64,000 nt of DNA from positions 41,030,370 to 41,094,369 of the forward strand of contig NC_065923.1 in the NCBI RefSeq assembly GCF_024586455.1, given 5' to 3'. Positions within the stretch are counted from its first letter, which is position 1. Each line of letters starts with the position of its first letter. This DNA comes from Bactrocera neohumeralis. Taxonomy: Eukaryota; Arthropoda; Insecta; Diptera; Tephritidae. Below the pieces are notes generated by a model, which saw only the letters and a program-made list of their open reading frames with translations, did not search any database and was not told the origin of the DNA. Made by a program: the position numbers and the translations under genes. Below are positions 45,260 to 54,921 of the stretch, in pieces.

Positions 45260-45705
45260 CCACGCCTACCATATCCTGATCCCGACAAAAAATTTTTTGT
45301 TACGTCCGTGTATATGTTAAGAGTTTCTTTGGACCTTTTTTAGAAGGATTTCAAACTTTCTCTCCTAGACAAAGCGTGATGGTATGTTGTCTACTTTATA
45401 CACCGATTCCCTATCCAGCTATGTCCGAAGGTTCTTGCAGCTGACTTCGCTGCCGAGCCGTTGTATTCGCTCCAACGATTTTATGTTTTAGATTTCAGCG
45501 GCGTAGGTCCATCTCTTCAAAACACCATATGGTAACATTGGCTTGACTATTGCTGCCTAACACCAACGCAAAAGAGCAGCTAATAGGTCCATGTTGACCA
45601 TAACATCTCCATACATGCGTAGAGAGAACCACTGGCTTTTATCACCTCTCTATCCACATTGAGTTTCCACGTCAGTTTGCTGTACAAAATTACTCACAAA
45701 ACTTC
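45260..45705 (-). pseudogene. R1/I-group LINE thumb-domain relic
   Basis: Minus frames give SKLTWKLNVDREVIKASGSL followed by YACMEML, matching the LSWK.NI..RV.KA..ALY.C..M block after the RT palm. Broken text in the position of the YGVLVWW...L.R.QR segment follows. There are several stops and no catalytic region. Confidence 0.6.
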
Positions 45706-45741
45706 TTACGATCATTGGAAATTAACTCGTCCTTGTTAGTA

Positions 45742-46612
45742 CAAGGTGCATTCCCAATTAAACAGGACTTAAAAAAAACTGAACAAATGGTTTTTCGGCA
45801 AAATAAATTTATTCAAAATAGTCTCCATCTGCTTCAACACAGCTTTTTACACGGTCCGATAGCATGTTGAACGAGTGTTTTAGCTCGCTGGCCGGTATGG
45901 CCGCCAGTATGCCTGAGCAAGCCTTTTGAATGGCCTTTCCGAAAAAGAAAAAGTAGCACGGTGCCATATCAGGCGAAAACGAGGAGTGGTTAATGGTTAA
46001 TATGTGATTTTTAGTCAAATAAACCTCCTTAATGATGTCCTTCGAATGTTGGATTCTGAGCAATTTTTGGTCGTGCACACGCCTTTCGTAAGCCCAAAAG
46101 TTCGGTCAAAATGCGATAAATCGATGTTTTGCAGATGTTCAATTCTATTTCCATGAATTTCAATGATGATTTCGGCTGATTTTTAATGAATTCACGCACA
46201 GTTTCGATGGAATTTCCGGTAATCACGAATTTTGATTGGCCCACATGTCGATCGTCATTTATGTCCACACGACCACTTTGACAGCGTTGAAACCACTCGT
46301 GCTCTCTGCTTAGGGATAGGCAATCATCGTCGTAAACTGGTTTCATCAATTGAAACGTTTCGGTAAAAGTTTTACCAATTTTAAAACAAAATTTAATGTT
46401 GGCTCTTTGTTCGAAGCTCATTTTCGCACCGATAACACAAACGTACTGACACTTAAAACGCAATAACTTCAATTCCAATCAATGAAATATCATGAAATTC
46501 TCACTGGACAATCGATAGAGATAGCAGATTCTAACGCACCAGTCGACATATAGATGGCGCCACCAGGGGGCGCTAGATTCAAAAAGTCCTGTTTACTTTG
46601 GAACACTCCTTG
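45742..46612 (-). mobile_element. 871-bp mariner deletion derivative with TA duplication
   Basis: TA at 45740-45741 and 46613-46614. Inverted ends CAAGGTGCATTCCCAATTAA and TTACTTTGGAACACTCCTTG, extended by AACAGGACTT inside each, about 30 bp with a few mismatches. The remaining coding parts are the N-terminus and C-terminus only (see the next entry). It looks like a non-autonomous copy that could be mobilised by a full-length relative. Confidence 0.85.
45809..46421 (-). pseudogene. mariner transposase, core deleted
   Basis: The probable start is MSFEQRANIKFCFKIGKTFT near 46421. HTH 1 is followed by HEWFQRCQSGRVDINDDRHV, a GQSKF linker, then HTH 2 (SLKFMEIELNICKTSIYRIL) and LLGLRKACARPKIAQN. 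After that the frame stops and shifts, and at 46078-45809 continues with KNHILTINHSSFSPDMAPCY (the PPYSPDLAPCD region with third catalytic Asp now Tyr) and a C-terminus ending VEADGDYFE. The first and second catalytic aspartates are deleted with the central domain. Confidence 0.8.
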
Positions 46613-46614
46613 TA

Positions 46615-47074
46615 CATATAAGCCCAACCAAAGGCCCTTGTATAAACTTAAGATAATATATTGGGCATATAAAGAAGCAGTCAAGCAGAAAATCGGAAAT
46701 TAATATATTAGAAATATACATTACCGATGTAACTCATATTTATGACTAAATTATGCAATATTTGATAAAACATGTACAACTGAACACGTCTTTAAAAAAC
46801 CACAAAAATCGACCATATCCATTAATTTATCAGCCGAAAAGTCGAAAAACAATATGTAAGGTATACCTGCTAACATATAAGCTGGGACTGGTTTGATTGC
46901 ATTAACGTGTGGCATTTCTCAAGCATACAGGGGAAAATGTTTTCAAGCAATTTGGTGAAAATACTTACAGTCAGACTGAAAAATTTGGCATAAATTTCCA
47001 AATATATGCGAGCCAGATGAGTTCGAAGACCAATTTCACATTACAATAAATATATTATATATTTTATATGGTCC
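46615..47074. other. no recognised feature
   Basis: AT-rich spacer. Confidence 0.35.
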
Positions 47075-47140
47075 CCAACATTTCTTTCTGGGTATAACAA
47101 ACTTCGTGGCAAACTTAGTGCCCTATTCAGGGTATACTGA
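47075..47140 (-). repeat. repeat family A, end fragment
   Basis: TTTCTTTCTGGGTATAACAA, ACTTCGTGGCAAACTTAGTG and CCCTATTCAGGGTATACTGA match the family A left end in reverse. Confidence 0.5.
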
Positions 47141-47728
47141 TCATTAAGATGAGATGAGTTGAATTTTGAATATCACTTTGTTCGTCTGTACTGACAAAAT
47201 ATTTAAAAATTGAGATTTCTTTATACCAAGTTTCTTGAACTATGAATATGCCGATGACCACGCCCATTTTCCCATATCAACTCGTCTTTCAGTCACTAGC
47301 CAGATAATCTAAATTGGGCGATAATTTTAGTATGCTAGTGGACTTATATTAAAATCAGTTGAAAAACTTCACATTGCTAGATAGATTGATTATTGAAGGT
47401 AGAATTTATTTTATTGAATTTTATCGGACAATTCTTTCCACTAAAGTAATTTTATTGAAGTTATATCGGTCTATATGAGATATCTCCATTAAAGTTTCTG
47501 ATAATATATACCTTAGTCTAAAGTAATAACCGCCAACATTATGTGCAATTGGTTTGTATCTTTTGCAAGACCGCATACAATAAAACAATCCATTCACTTC
47601 TTTCTGGCTAATTCTATAACGGTCCGATATGAAATAACTGAGTATGTTAGCAATATGTGAGTCTGACTTTTTCATTTGGCATAATGTGAATTTATACCAT
47701 AAATGAAAAAAATGAGGTCATACTTCCT
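47141..47728. other. no recognised feature
   Basis: Some 'ACCACGCCCATTTTCCCATATCAA' wording as in repeat B near 47250; otherwise unassigned. Confidence 0.35.
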
Positions 47729-48188
47729 TTCCATGATCATATCTTCCTTTGACTTTAAATAAAATAATTTATATATAGATTATATAGAGCGAAAGTGAAA
47801 GGTATTCTCGCGAAATTCGGTATACCTGCGAACAATACTACTTACAATTCGCAAATCACGGAATAACTCATACTTGAGACGGTTTGAAATTCGCTTCAGA
47901 AATTTAGGTTACATGAATTTCAATAATATCTTTACTTTTCCAACATCTTATATTTGTTTAACATGTCAGAACACCTGATGCCTGTGTCTTCTTAATTTAT
48001 TTTATAGTTCAAGAAAGTGATTTCGTTTTAGAAGCTATAGCAAATGCCTAGGCCATTTTTCTTATGCAAAGATGATGAATATGAAAATAATTAAGCTTGG
48101 TTTCTACTTTTTGTTTTCACATATATTTGCCGTCTTTTTAATTATAATTTCATCACAGTCTCAAAAATAAAGTTTCATCAATTCAAAC

Positions 48189-48602
48189 TTATTTGCGCAA
48201 CACGGCGACGGCTGGAGCAGCTGCGACCACTGGTGCTGGGGCGGCGACAACTGGAGCAGCAGCATAGGCAGCTGGGAAAGCGGCGGAGTGAGCAATTGAG
48301 TGTGCTGAGTAGCTGCTGGCATAGGGGGCGACGTAGCCGGCATATCCTGCGGTGTAGGCGAGGGGTGCGGAGTAAGCAGCGGCGACTGGAGCGGCATAGG
48401 CAGCAGCAACTGGGGCAGCAGCTAAAGGAGCGGAGTAAGCCAATGGGGCAGCCAAGAGACCGGGTTTAGCAGCACCGAAGGCAACAGCGAAGAGAGCCAA
48501 GAAGCAGACTGCGAACTGTTGAAAAGAATTAAGTGATATTATATAATTAACATTATTTAATTAGATTATAAATAAAGTTTTCAAACTTACCAATTTGAAC
48601 AT
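48189..48602 (-). CDS. cuticular protein, array gene 8
   Basis: Exons 48602-48591 (MFKL) and 48515-48189, 75-nt intron, 112 residues. Signal peptide MFKLFAVCFLALFAVAFG; standard core; tail APVVAAAPAVAVLRK identical to that of gene 7, its duplication partner, but with the AAYSAPL unit that gene 7 has lost. Gene 8 therefore shows the unit was present before the split. Promoter block and TATA box are conserved. Expected to be a secreted structural protein of the exoskeleton. Confidence 0.85.
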
Positions 48603-48683
48603 TTTGCTAATTTTTGGTTTTTGAACTTCTTTGCAAGCGAAGAGTTAAACGAATTGTGATGTCTATAGCTAAGAAGCCACTAG

Positions 48684-48691
48684 CTTTTATA
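48684..48691 (-). promoter_or_regulatory. TATA box of cuticle gene 8
   Basis: CTTTTATA, 82 bp upstream of the ATG. Confidence 0.7.
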
Positions 48692-48731
48692 CGAAATTTG
48701 ATATTTACCCATTGAGGTACATGAATTTACC

Positions 48732-48813
48732 AAAAGTGTGGTAAAAACGGTTTTGTAATACTAAGTAGGTATTGATGCGCCACTCTTTGCAGTTGACATT
48801 GATTATTTAACAC
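48732..48813 (-). promoter_or_regulatory. shared upstream block, gene 8 version
   Basis: AAAAGTGTGGTAA, TTTTGTAATACTAAGTAG, GTATTGATGCGCCACTC and GCAGTTGACATTGATT in conserved order. Confidence 0.65.
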
Positions 48814-49039
48814 TGAGGTCTTGCAAACATTTTCTGTTTATTGCTTAGTTGACTCTGGTTAATTTACATTATTTAAATTGGCTTACATTTAAGAGACTTG
48901 AAAGTTGACGTATATAATTTTGTATTATACTTGCTCTGATTAGGCTAATTTAAGGTATAATGTTTAGGGAATGTATGAAAATCTGTATACAGGGTTTTCT
49001 AATAAAAAATGATATGATTTCTTTAAAAAACACACTATA

Positions 49040-50930
49040 GGTTAAGGAAATTCAAAGAATTCGATGAACCCAATTTTCAGTATGTCATGAATAGAACATC
49101 CAATATTGACTTCTAGACCTTGAAGAGAGTCTGGTTTATTGCTAAAGACCAATGACTTCAAATAACCCCACCATTAGACTACTGTGTTAAATCACAACTT
49201 CTTGGTGGACATTCAATTTAAAAATTCCTTGTAATAATCGAATCTCCAGACTTTTCTCCCAATAATTCGGTTGTTGCACGTGCTGTGTGACACCCAGGAC
49301 CGTCTTCTTGGAACAAGATGTTGTCAAGATCAGCTTCTTCTATACCACTCTCCATTCACAGCAACGGTGTCACCAGCTTGATTTCGAAAGAAGTGCGTAC
49401 AGATGATTCCAACAAACCAAAAACTTCCCCAAACCGTCAATTTTTATGAATGTAATGGTTGCTCGCAAAGCTAATACGGCTGTGTAAACTGACGTTGAGC
49501 AACGCTAAAAGCTCCTTCTGTATCGAGAAGAACCTCTCCGCGCCGTTCTTTACAAAACCAGTTTTCAGACAAGGTGACTCTCTTTCGTGTGACTTTTTCA
49601 ACCAACTTCTGTAACATCAACGGCCTTGACAACCGCACCGTTAGTTCTGCTTTCTCCAGAATGGATTAGGTAGCGAAACAAATGGGTCTAGTAATGAACG
49701 ATGGCAAGACGAAATACGAACAAACAGTCGGTGCACTCGCGTCTAGGCACCCACGTCACTGTTGACAGTCATAACTTCGATTTTGTATATAATTTCGACT
49801 ATCTTGGAACCAGCATCAATACTGACGCTGTTAGACTCGAAATCTAACGCAGAATAACGCTTGCCAACAGGTGTTACTTCGGGCTAAGTTGGCAAATAAG
49901 AAGCAAGGGACTTTGCGAACTCGACGCAACTCGACGAACAAAAACAAAACTGTATAAGTCACTCATTATTCCCGTCCTGCTATAGGGTGCAGAGGCATGG
50001 ACGATGACAACATCTGATGAGTTGACGTTGCGAGTTTTCGTGAGAAAAGTTCTGCGAAAGTTTTATGGTCCCTTGCGCGTTGGGCACGGCGAATATCACA
50101 TTCGATGGAACGAGGAGCTGTATGCCAAAGATCAGCGAATTAAAGGACAGCGGCTACGTTGGCTAGGTCATGTCATCCGTATGGACGAAAACACTCCGCT
50201 CTGAAAGTATTCGAGGCAGTACTCGCCGGAGGAAGCAGAGAAAGAGGAAGACCTCCACTCCGTTGGAAGAACCAGGTTAAGAAGGTTAGTTGGAATCTCC
50301 AATTAGCATCACCTTGCGAAAAAAAGAAACGACTGGCGCGCTGTTGTTTACTCGGCTATAAACGTAAAAAAAAAGAAGAAGAATGGTTACTCAAAAATAA
50401 TTTGTGGATATTCTTCGCACCAGAAACGACAGTTTTGTTTATTTACCGCACCACTCAGATGAAAGTGAGCTGATGATTTTCTTAAAAAAATCGTTATCGT
50501 TTTCTTGTTATTCCAAAGCAAGATCAGCAAATTCACGACGTTTACGGTGGTCCAATATCGCCAATTCTTGAGCGAGAACAATTTTATACGGATGCAAGCC
50601 CAAATCATTTCTCAAAATCTACCAGGTCGTGGTGTGAAACAGTCCCAATTATTGATTTATTCGTGGAATCGAGAAATTGCGGTCTTTAGAAAGACTTGTC
50701 TGGACGGCAGCAATATTTTCAGTTCAAGCAAAGGCTTGAAAAATAGATGAAAAGAGATAAGATTCCACAAGATGCTCAGATTCGTAGATATGATAAGCGT
50801 CATGTTTTGAATTTGTTGGCGGTCAACTGGAAAATATTGACAACTTCTGTCATAAATTGTGGCATCATAATTTGTTCAGCTACATCCGACATTCGGTGCT
50901 CCATTTTTGTGTTATCAATTGTTTTTTGAT
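49040..50930 (-). pseudogene. mariner-like element M1 copy in segment b, split by a LINE
   Basis: The right part (50930-50393) encodes FLRKSSAHFHLSGAVNKQNC followed by RFWCEEYPQIIFE, better preserved than in segment a. The left part (49453-49040) has broken QDGPGCHTARA-like and PPRSCDLT-like pieces, and a stretch matching 43490-43690. The two parts are separated by the 917-bp LINE. No active transposase. Confidence 0.7.
49465..50381 (+). mobile_element. 5'-truncated LINE with 11-bp target duplication
   Basis: AATGGTTGCTC at 49454-49464 and AATGGTTACTC at 50382-50392 are a target duplication with one mismatch. The body starts inside the RT at AKLIRLCKLTLSN and runs through DDGKTK-like text, VLRKFYGPLRVGHGEYHIRW, NEELYAKDQRIKGQRLRWLG, HVIRMDENT and a GRPPLRWKNQVKK tail. 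It ends in A-rich sequence plus GAAGAAG. Many stops and frameshifts show it is older than the 39810 insertion. The YADD box is missing here too. Confidence 0.8.
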
Positions 50931-51399
50931 GTTTTTGGTTATTTAAATATCGTTTGTTGTAAACTTCTTAAAGCATAAGTCTTCTTAGCACTGATCCAAG
51001 AGATACGAACGCTAGCGGTACTCTTTGTTTGTAACAAAGGAACTCAGACCACTGATTTCGGTGGCGTTCTCTGTAAATATCAGCTGTAGCTAGAAGTTTA
51101 TAATGGCAACTTAGACATCATCACCTCCCAAGAAATGAACGAGAGAAAACATTTTAGAACTGAAATTTCGATTTTCCCTCATGAAAAAAGAGCAAGTATG
51201 GAGTTAGAGTCTGAGTAATTAAAGCTCATCATTAATGACCTGATTGAACCGCAGCTGAGCAACTAGAATGTAGAATGACATTGACTTATTTTTTTGAAAC
51301 TCCGTGGTTGTTTAAAACTCACCGAAACTACTTCAGCATATAATCAACTAGGTTTTGGCAGACCAAATCGGAACCGCGCTTAACAAATTCTGAAGAAGT

Positions 51400-51950
51400 T
51401 GTCAAAACTCACTGTTTGTTACTTGGACACTTTCCTTTTATGGTCACTCTTACTGTATTCCACAAGTTTTTATTAGGATTTACAACAATGAATTGTGGAA
51501 CCAACTCCAATAAAAAAGATTTTATTGATCTTAACACTCTCTTTTGTTCACCTAGTCTTGTGTTTGGGGTCGTTACTTTGCTGGAGTACCAACTTTAGTC
51601 GCACATACTTTTTGGAAGTATTGCAATATAACCATTGTCTTGATAAAGAATCTGTTTCTTATGGAACGGCCCCATACCATGGTATAAAACGTTACCCAAA
51701 CCATCATATTCAAGGGTATTTATCTGTGTATTTGTGGTTGTAAGCTAGATTTTTCGGCATTCTTATTTGATGAATACCTCGATCAGACTTAAATAGGTTT
51801 ACTTTCGTTTCGTCATACCAGAGAACATCATACAATTTCTCTTTAGGCCAAAGCACATGTTCCAAAGCAAACTTTAGCTTTTGTTGCACATTCTTTTTTG
51901 GCAACATTAAATACTTTGCGCTTAGTTGAAGGGTTAACATTAATATTCAA
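51400..51950 (-). pseudogene. Tc1-like transposase fragment in segment b
   Basis: The 51940-51710 frame reads LPKKNVQQKLKFALEHVLWP, then EKLYDVLWYDETKVNLFKSD, the first catalytic block of Tc1 transposases (family: W..VLWSDESK..LFGSD) with its Asp kept. It is followed by IRMPKNLAYNHKYTDKY, where Tc1 proteins have RRP.N..FNPKYT. Beyond 51700 a NDPKH-type remnant of the second catalytic block is visible in another frame. The N- and C-termini are missing. Confidence 0.7.
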
Positions 51951-51974
51951 ATACCATTTAATGCTGCCATAAAC

Positions 51975-52190
51975 ACGATAGTCTTGGTCGGAATAAAGTT
52001 CTTGTATGTATGAAAAACTTTTTTAATTAACAAAATATCTTCACAAAATTCGGAATGGATTATTGTCCAAAATAACGATATAATGTCTGAAGAAATTATT
52101 TAGAACGATATAATACTCGTACAAGCTGACCGATCTACACCAAGTGCAGCTGTGAAGGGAATTATAGCTTTCTAGTTTTGTCAATATTTC
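51975..52190 (+). repeat. repeat family A, partial copy
   Basis: 'GGTCGGAATAAAGTTCTTGTATG', 'AAAATATCTTCACAAAATTCGG', 'TTATTGTCCAAAATAACG' and 'GTGAAGGGAATTATAGCTTTC' follow repeat A order. The terminal hairpin is lost. Confidence 0.55.
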
Positions 52191-52432
52191 GACTTTTTAG
52201 TAAAAACTCTCGAATTCCTGCTGAAAAGTATGGTCAAAACTTTAAACATTCTAATATAGTACTTCCAATTCATATTATGGAGATATCATAGGTCACTATT
52301 GAATGAAGAAAACCGAAAGTTATAGTTTATTTTATATTATCATATACAAGTATATTTTGTATATTTGCCATATAGGTTTATCAGTTGTTTCATCACAGAC
52401 TTAAATGTGTAAAAAATTTGGAAGATTCAAGC

Positions 52433-52837
52433 TTATTTGCGCAATACAGCGACAGCTGGGGCAGCAGCGAGCACTGGTGCTGGGGCGGCGACAACTGGAG
52501 CAGCAGCATAGGCAGCTGGGAAAGCGGCGGAGTGAGCGATCGAGTGAGCTGAGTAGCTGCTGGCGTATGGTGCGACGTAGCCGGCATATCCTGCGGTGTA
52601 GGCGAGGGGTGCGGAGTAAGCAGCGGCGACTGGAGCGGCATAGGCAGCAGCAACTGGGGCAGCAGTTAATGGAGCGGAGTAAGCCAATGGGGCAGCCAAC
52701 AGACCGGGTTTAGCAGCACCGAAGGCAACAGCGAAGAGAGCCAAGAAACAGACAGCAAACTGTAAAAATACAAGAGTTAATATACGGCTTATTGAATGGC
52801 TTCGAAAATCATTTTTCGGACTTACCAATTTGAACAT
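52433..52837 (-). CDS. cuticular protein, array gene 9
   Basis: Exons 52837-52826 (MFKL) and 52759-52433, 66-nt intron, 112 residues when spliced. The mature protein has SAPLTAAPVAA where sisters have SAPLAAAPVAA, and the tail PVLAAAPAVAVLRK. The intron is a multiple of three without a stop, so an unspliced message would encode 134 residues with 22 extra after MFKL. That insert would break the signal peptide, and all sister genes keep splice sites, so the spliced form is preferred. The intron is nearly identical to that of gene 10, indicating recent duplication or conversion between the two. Secreted structural cuticle role inferred. Confidence 0.85.
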   Translation of the reverse strand: MFKLVSPKNDFRSHSISRILTLVFLQFAVCFLALFAVAFGAAKPGLLAAPLAYSAPLTAAPVAAAYAAPVAAAYSAPLAYTAGYAGYVAPYASSYSAHSIAHSAAFPAAYAAAPVVAAPAPVLAAAPAVAVLRK

Positions 52838-52916
52838 TTTGTTAGTTTTGAGTTTTGAACTTCTTTACAAGCGAAGAGGTAAACGAATTGTGATATCTAT
52901 GGTTAAGAAGCCACAG

Positions 52917-52924
52917 CTTTTATA
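52917..52924 (-). promoter_or_regulatory. TATA box of cuticle gene 9
   Basis: CTTTTATA, 80 bp upstream of the ATG. Confidence 0.7.
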
Positions 52925-52984
52925 CGAAAATCCGTATTCATGCACAGTACTGCATGAATTACTTAAAGGTGCGATCAAATAACG

Positions 52985-53048
52985 GTTTTGTAATACCAAG
53001 TAGACAACGGTGCGTCACTCTTTGCAGTTGTCATTGATTATTAAACAC
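52985..53048 (-). promoter_or_regulatory. shared upstream block, gene 9 version
   Basis: TTTTGTAATACCAAGTAG, GGTGCGTCACTC and GCAGTTGTCATTGATT then AAACACC. The AAAGTGTGG part is altered to AAAGGTGCG. Confidence 0.6.
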
Positions 53049-53139
53049 CTTGCATATTCGAACCTTTTCTGTTTTGTGTTTGCTGACTTTGAACAATTTA
53101 CAATATTGAAATTGGCTTTCATTTAGATTACTCCTCTAT

Positions 53140-53460
53140 TACTTCGATTGCTGCGATGCGGAGACTACTCCTAGCGGCATCTTCTCCGCGCAGATACCTC
53201 CGAGGGATATGTGGGTGGGTGTATTCATTGTCGGATTCATGTGAAGGTTGGAGGGAGAGTCTTTAGTCGGGAGTTCTTAATCAACACTTGTTTCAGATTT
53301 GCAGACCACAGGCAGCGGTGGCAACCATTAACATAGCAGCAGATGTACTTCAACGAAATGCGACTTCTTTTAAGGCGGTATGTATGTATACACTTCGAAA
53401 GGAGAGCTGCTATGCAGGCCGTGAGCTCGCTGATAGAGAGCAGCCCCCACAAACCTAATA
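53140..53460 (+). pseudogene. LINE RNase H relic
   Basis: Plus frames give GGRVFSREFLINTCFRFADH, then RQRWQPLT and an R.AAMQAVSSLIES string. These correspond to the RNase H domain of I/R1-group LINEs (G.GVF...L.....RL.D...VFQAE..AI and YSDS.AAI.AL). The catalytic Asp of YSDS lies in a degraded Phe-Glu-Arg stretch. Stops interrupt it. Confidence 0.6.
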
Positions 53461-54780
53461 TACAATTTTAACAAATTTCCGGTTGTCTTTATATCGCATA
53501 TATCGGTCAGTATACATATAACACATCATAACAAAGTGTACACACAATATATATCTAATAACAGTAGATCTTTTCGCCTAAATTGGATAAAATCGGGGCA
53601 CTATTTCACCTAGCCCCATATTGCTCAAAAAAGTAATTTATAACTGCCGGTTGCATTTATACCGATATTTTACATGCTGGAATCTTAGAAGAATTAATTC
53701 TGAATATACTACAGTTCAATACCAAAATTGTGTGAAATTGTTCTACGAACTACCACGAATCCAAGTACGGGTTAATTGAAAACCCCGGCCGACTATAGTA
53801 AAAAACCTTTCTTTCACAAAATTCGTAATTTTACGTTTGGATTTTGCAATCTTGATTAAACAGCGCTTTCTTTTTCTTCAAATGACAATTTCATTTTTTA
53901 GCTATTTCGTCATTCAAACGGTACAATAACGCTATAGGACCATACAAAGAGCCATACTTCCTTTTTCAAAGTTTCGCATCCCAGAATATAGACGCTATAA
54001 TCTTGTCAGCCAACTGTTGCGTTTTGTACGCTTTGGAGCGGATTTATCGTGTGCAGTCCACTCGATTGACTGTCGATTGGACTTCGGTGTGAAATGTTGG
54101 TGCCATGTTTTATCCATTGTCACATATTGTACTTGTATGTACATGGTATGATATATTTTGACTGTCTACTATTTAGAACATCTTTACTTCACGGTCATTT
54201 AAAAATATTTTTTTTATCGGAAACAACCTCTTTTGGGCATCCACTGTATTGAGTTACCTGTGGCAGTGTTCGGAAACTCGTCATGAAGCCAAGCTTTTGC
54301 TTCAAATGTATTTTTCCCCTTCATAAAGCAATATTTTTAATTCACCTTTTTATTCACCATAATCAAAGTTACTTCACTCAAACTCAAAAACTAATGATCC
54401 AACAGCTGTCAAGTTAATACACGCCCATGTGGATTTAATTCTAGTAACGCCATCTATGTTCCCAGGTGAACCTGGGCAAAGCTGAAAGTTACTGCTACAA
54501 ACCGACTCCCAAAATACGCTGTACGAGTATAGTAATTTCCGACCTCCTATCTGACTTTAAACAATTTCTATTGGCTAGAATTTGTGATATTTTAATGAAA
54601 TTAAGTCAACAAATATTCTTAAACATTATTTTGTTTATCGCTGAGTATACATAACAAATAAAATTGATTTAATTTTTAATTAAACTATTTTTGTTTTTAA
54701 GTATGTCTTATAATTTAATTCTATATTTCAGCTATAGTATTATATATAATGTGCACGCGATGGCTGCCAGTAGGGATGGT
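53461..54780. other. no recognised feature
   Basis: About 1.3 kb of AT-rich DNA. Parts of 53990-54450 might be very old transposase on the minus strand, but I could not place any block firmly. Confidence 0.35.
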
Positions 54781-54807
54781 AAACTCGATTCCGATTCTGC
54801 TCGAGAA

Positions 54808-54920
54808 TCGAGTTTTCTCGTAAAATAATCGATTTTTCGGAATCGATCTTCACTAGTCGAAATCGATTAAGAATTGATTCTTGACATTCGAAACATCGAT
54901 TATTTTACGAGAAAACTCGA
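54808..54920. repeat. perfect 26-bp inverted repeat around a TCGAT-rich loop
   Basis: The arms are 54808-54833 (starting TCGAGTTTTCTCG) and 54895-54920 (ending CGAGAAAACTCGA), with no mismatch. The 61-bp loop is itself rich in AATCGAT/ATCGATT words. The right arm abuts repeat B copy 3. Confidence 0.85.
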
Positions 54921-54921
54921 T

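Larger units (their letters stand above)
47729..51910. repeat. segmental duplication, copy b (with cuticle gene 8)
   Basis: Ordered counterpart of 42028-44990, longer because of a LINE insertion (49465-50381) and extra Tc1 sequence at 51290-51690. Divergence is visible as scattered substitutions and small indels throughout, more in the spacers than in the cuticle gene. Confidence 0.75.

Noticed and set aside
52433..52837. Single-exon 134-residue reading of gene 9 (and of gene 10)
   Set aside because: The first 12 nt, GTAAGT donor and CAG acceptor match the introns of the nine other copies; the spliced form restores a normal signal peptide.
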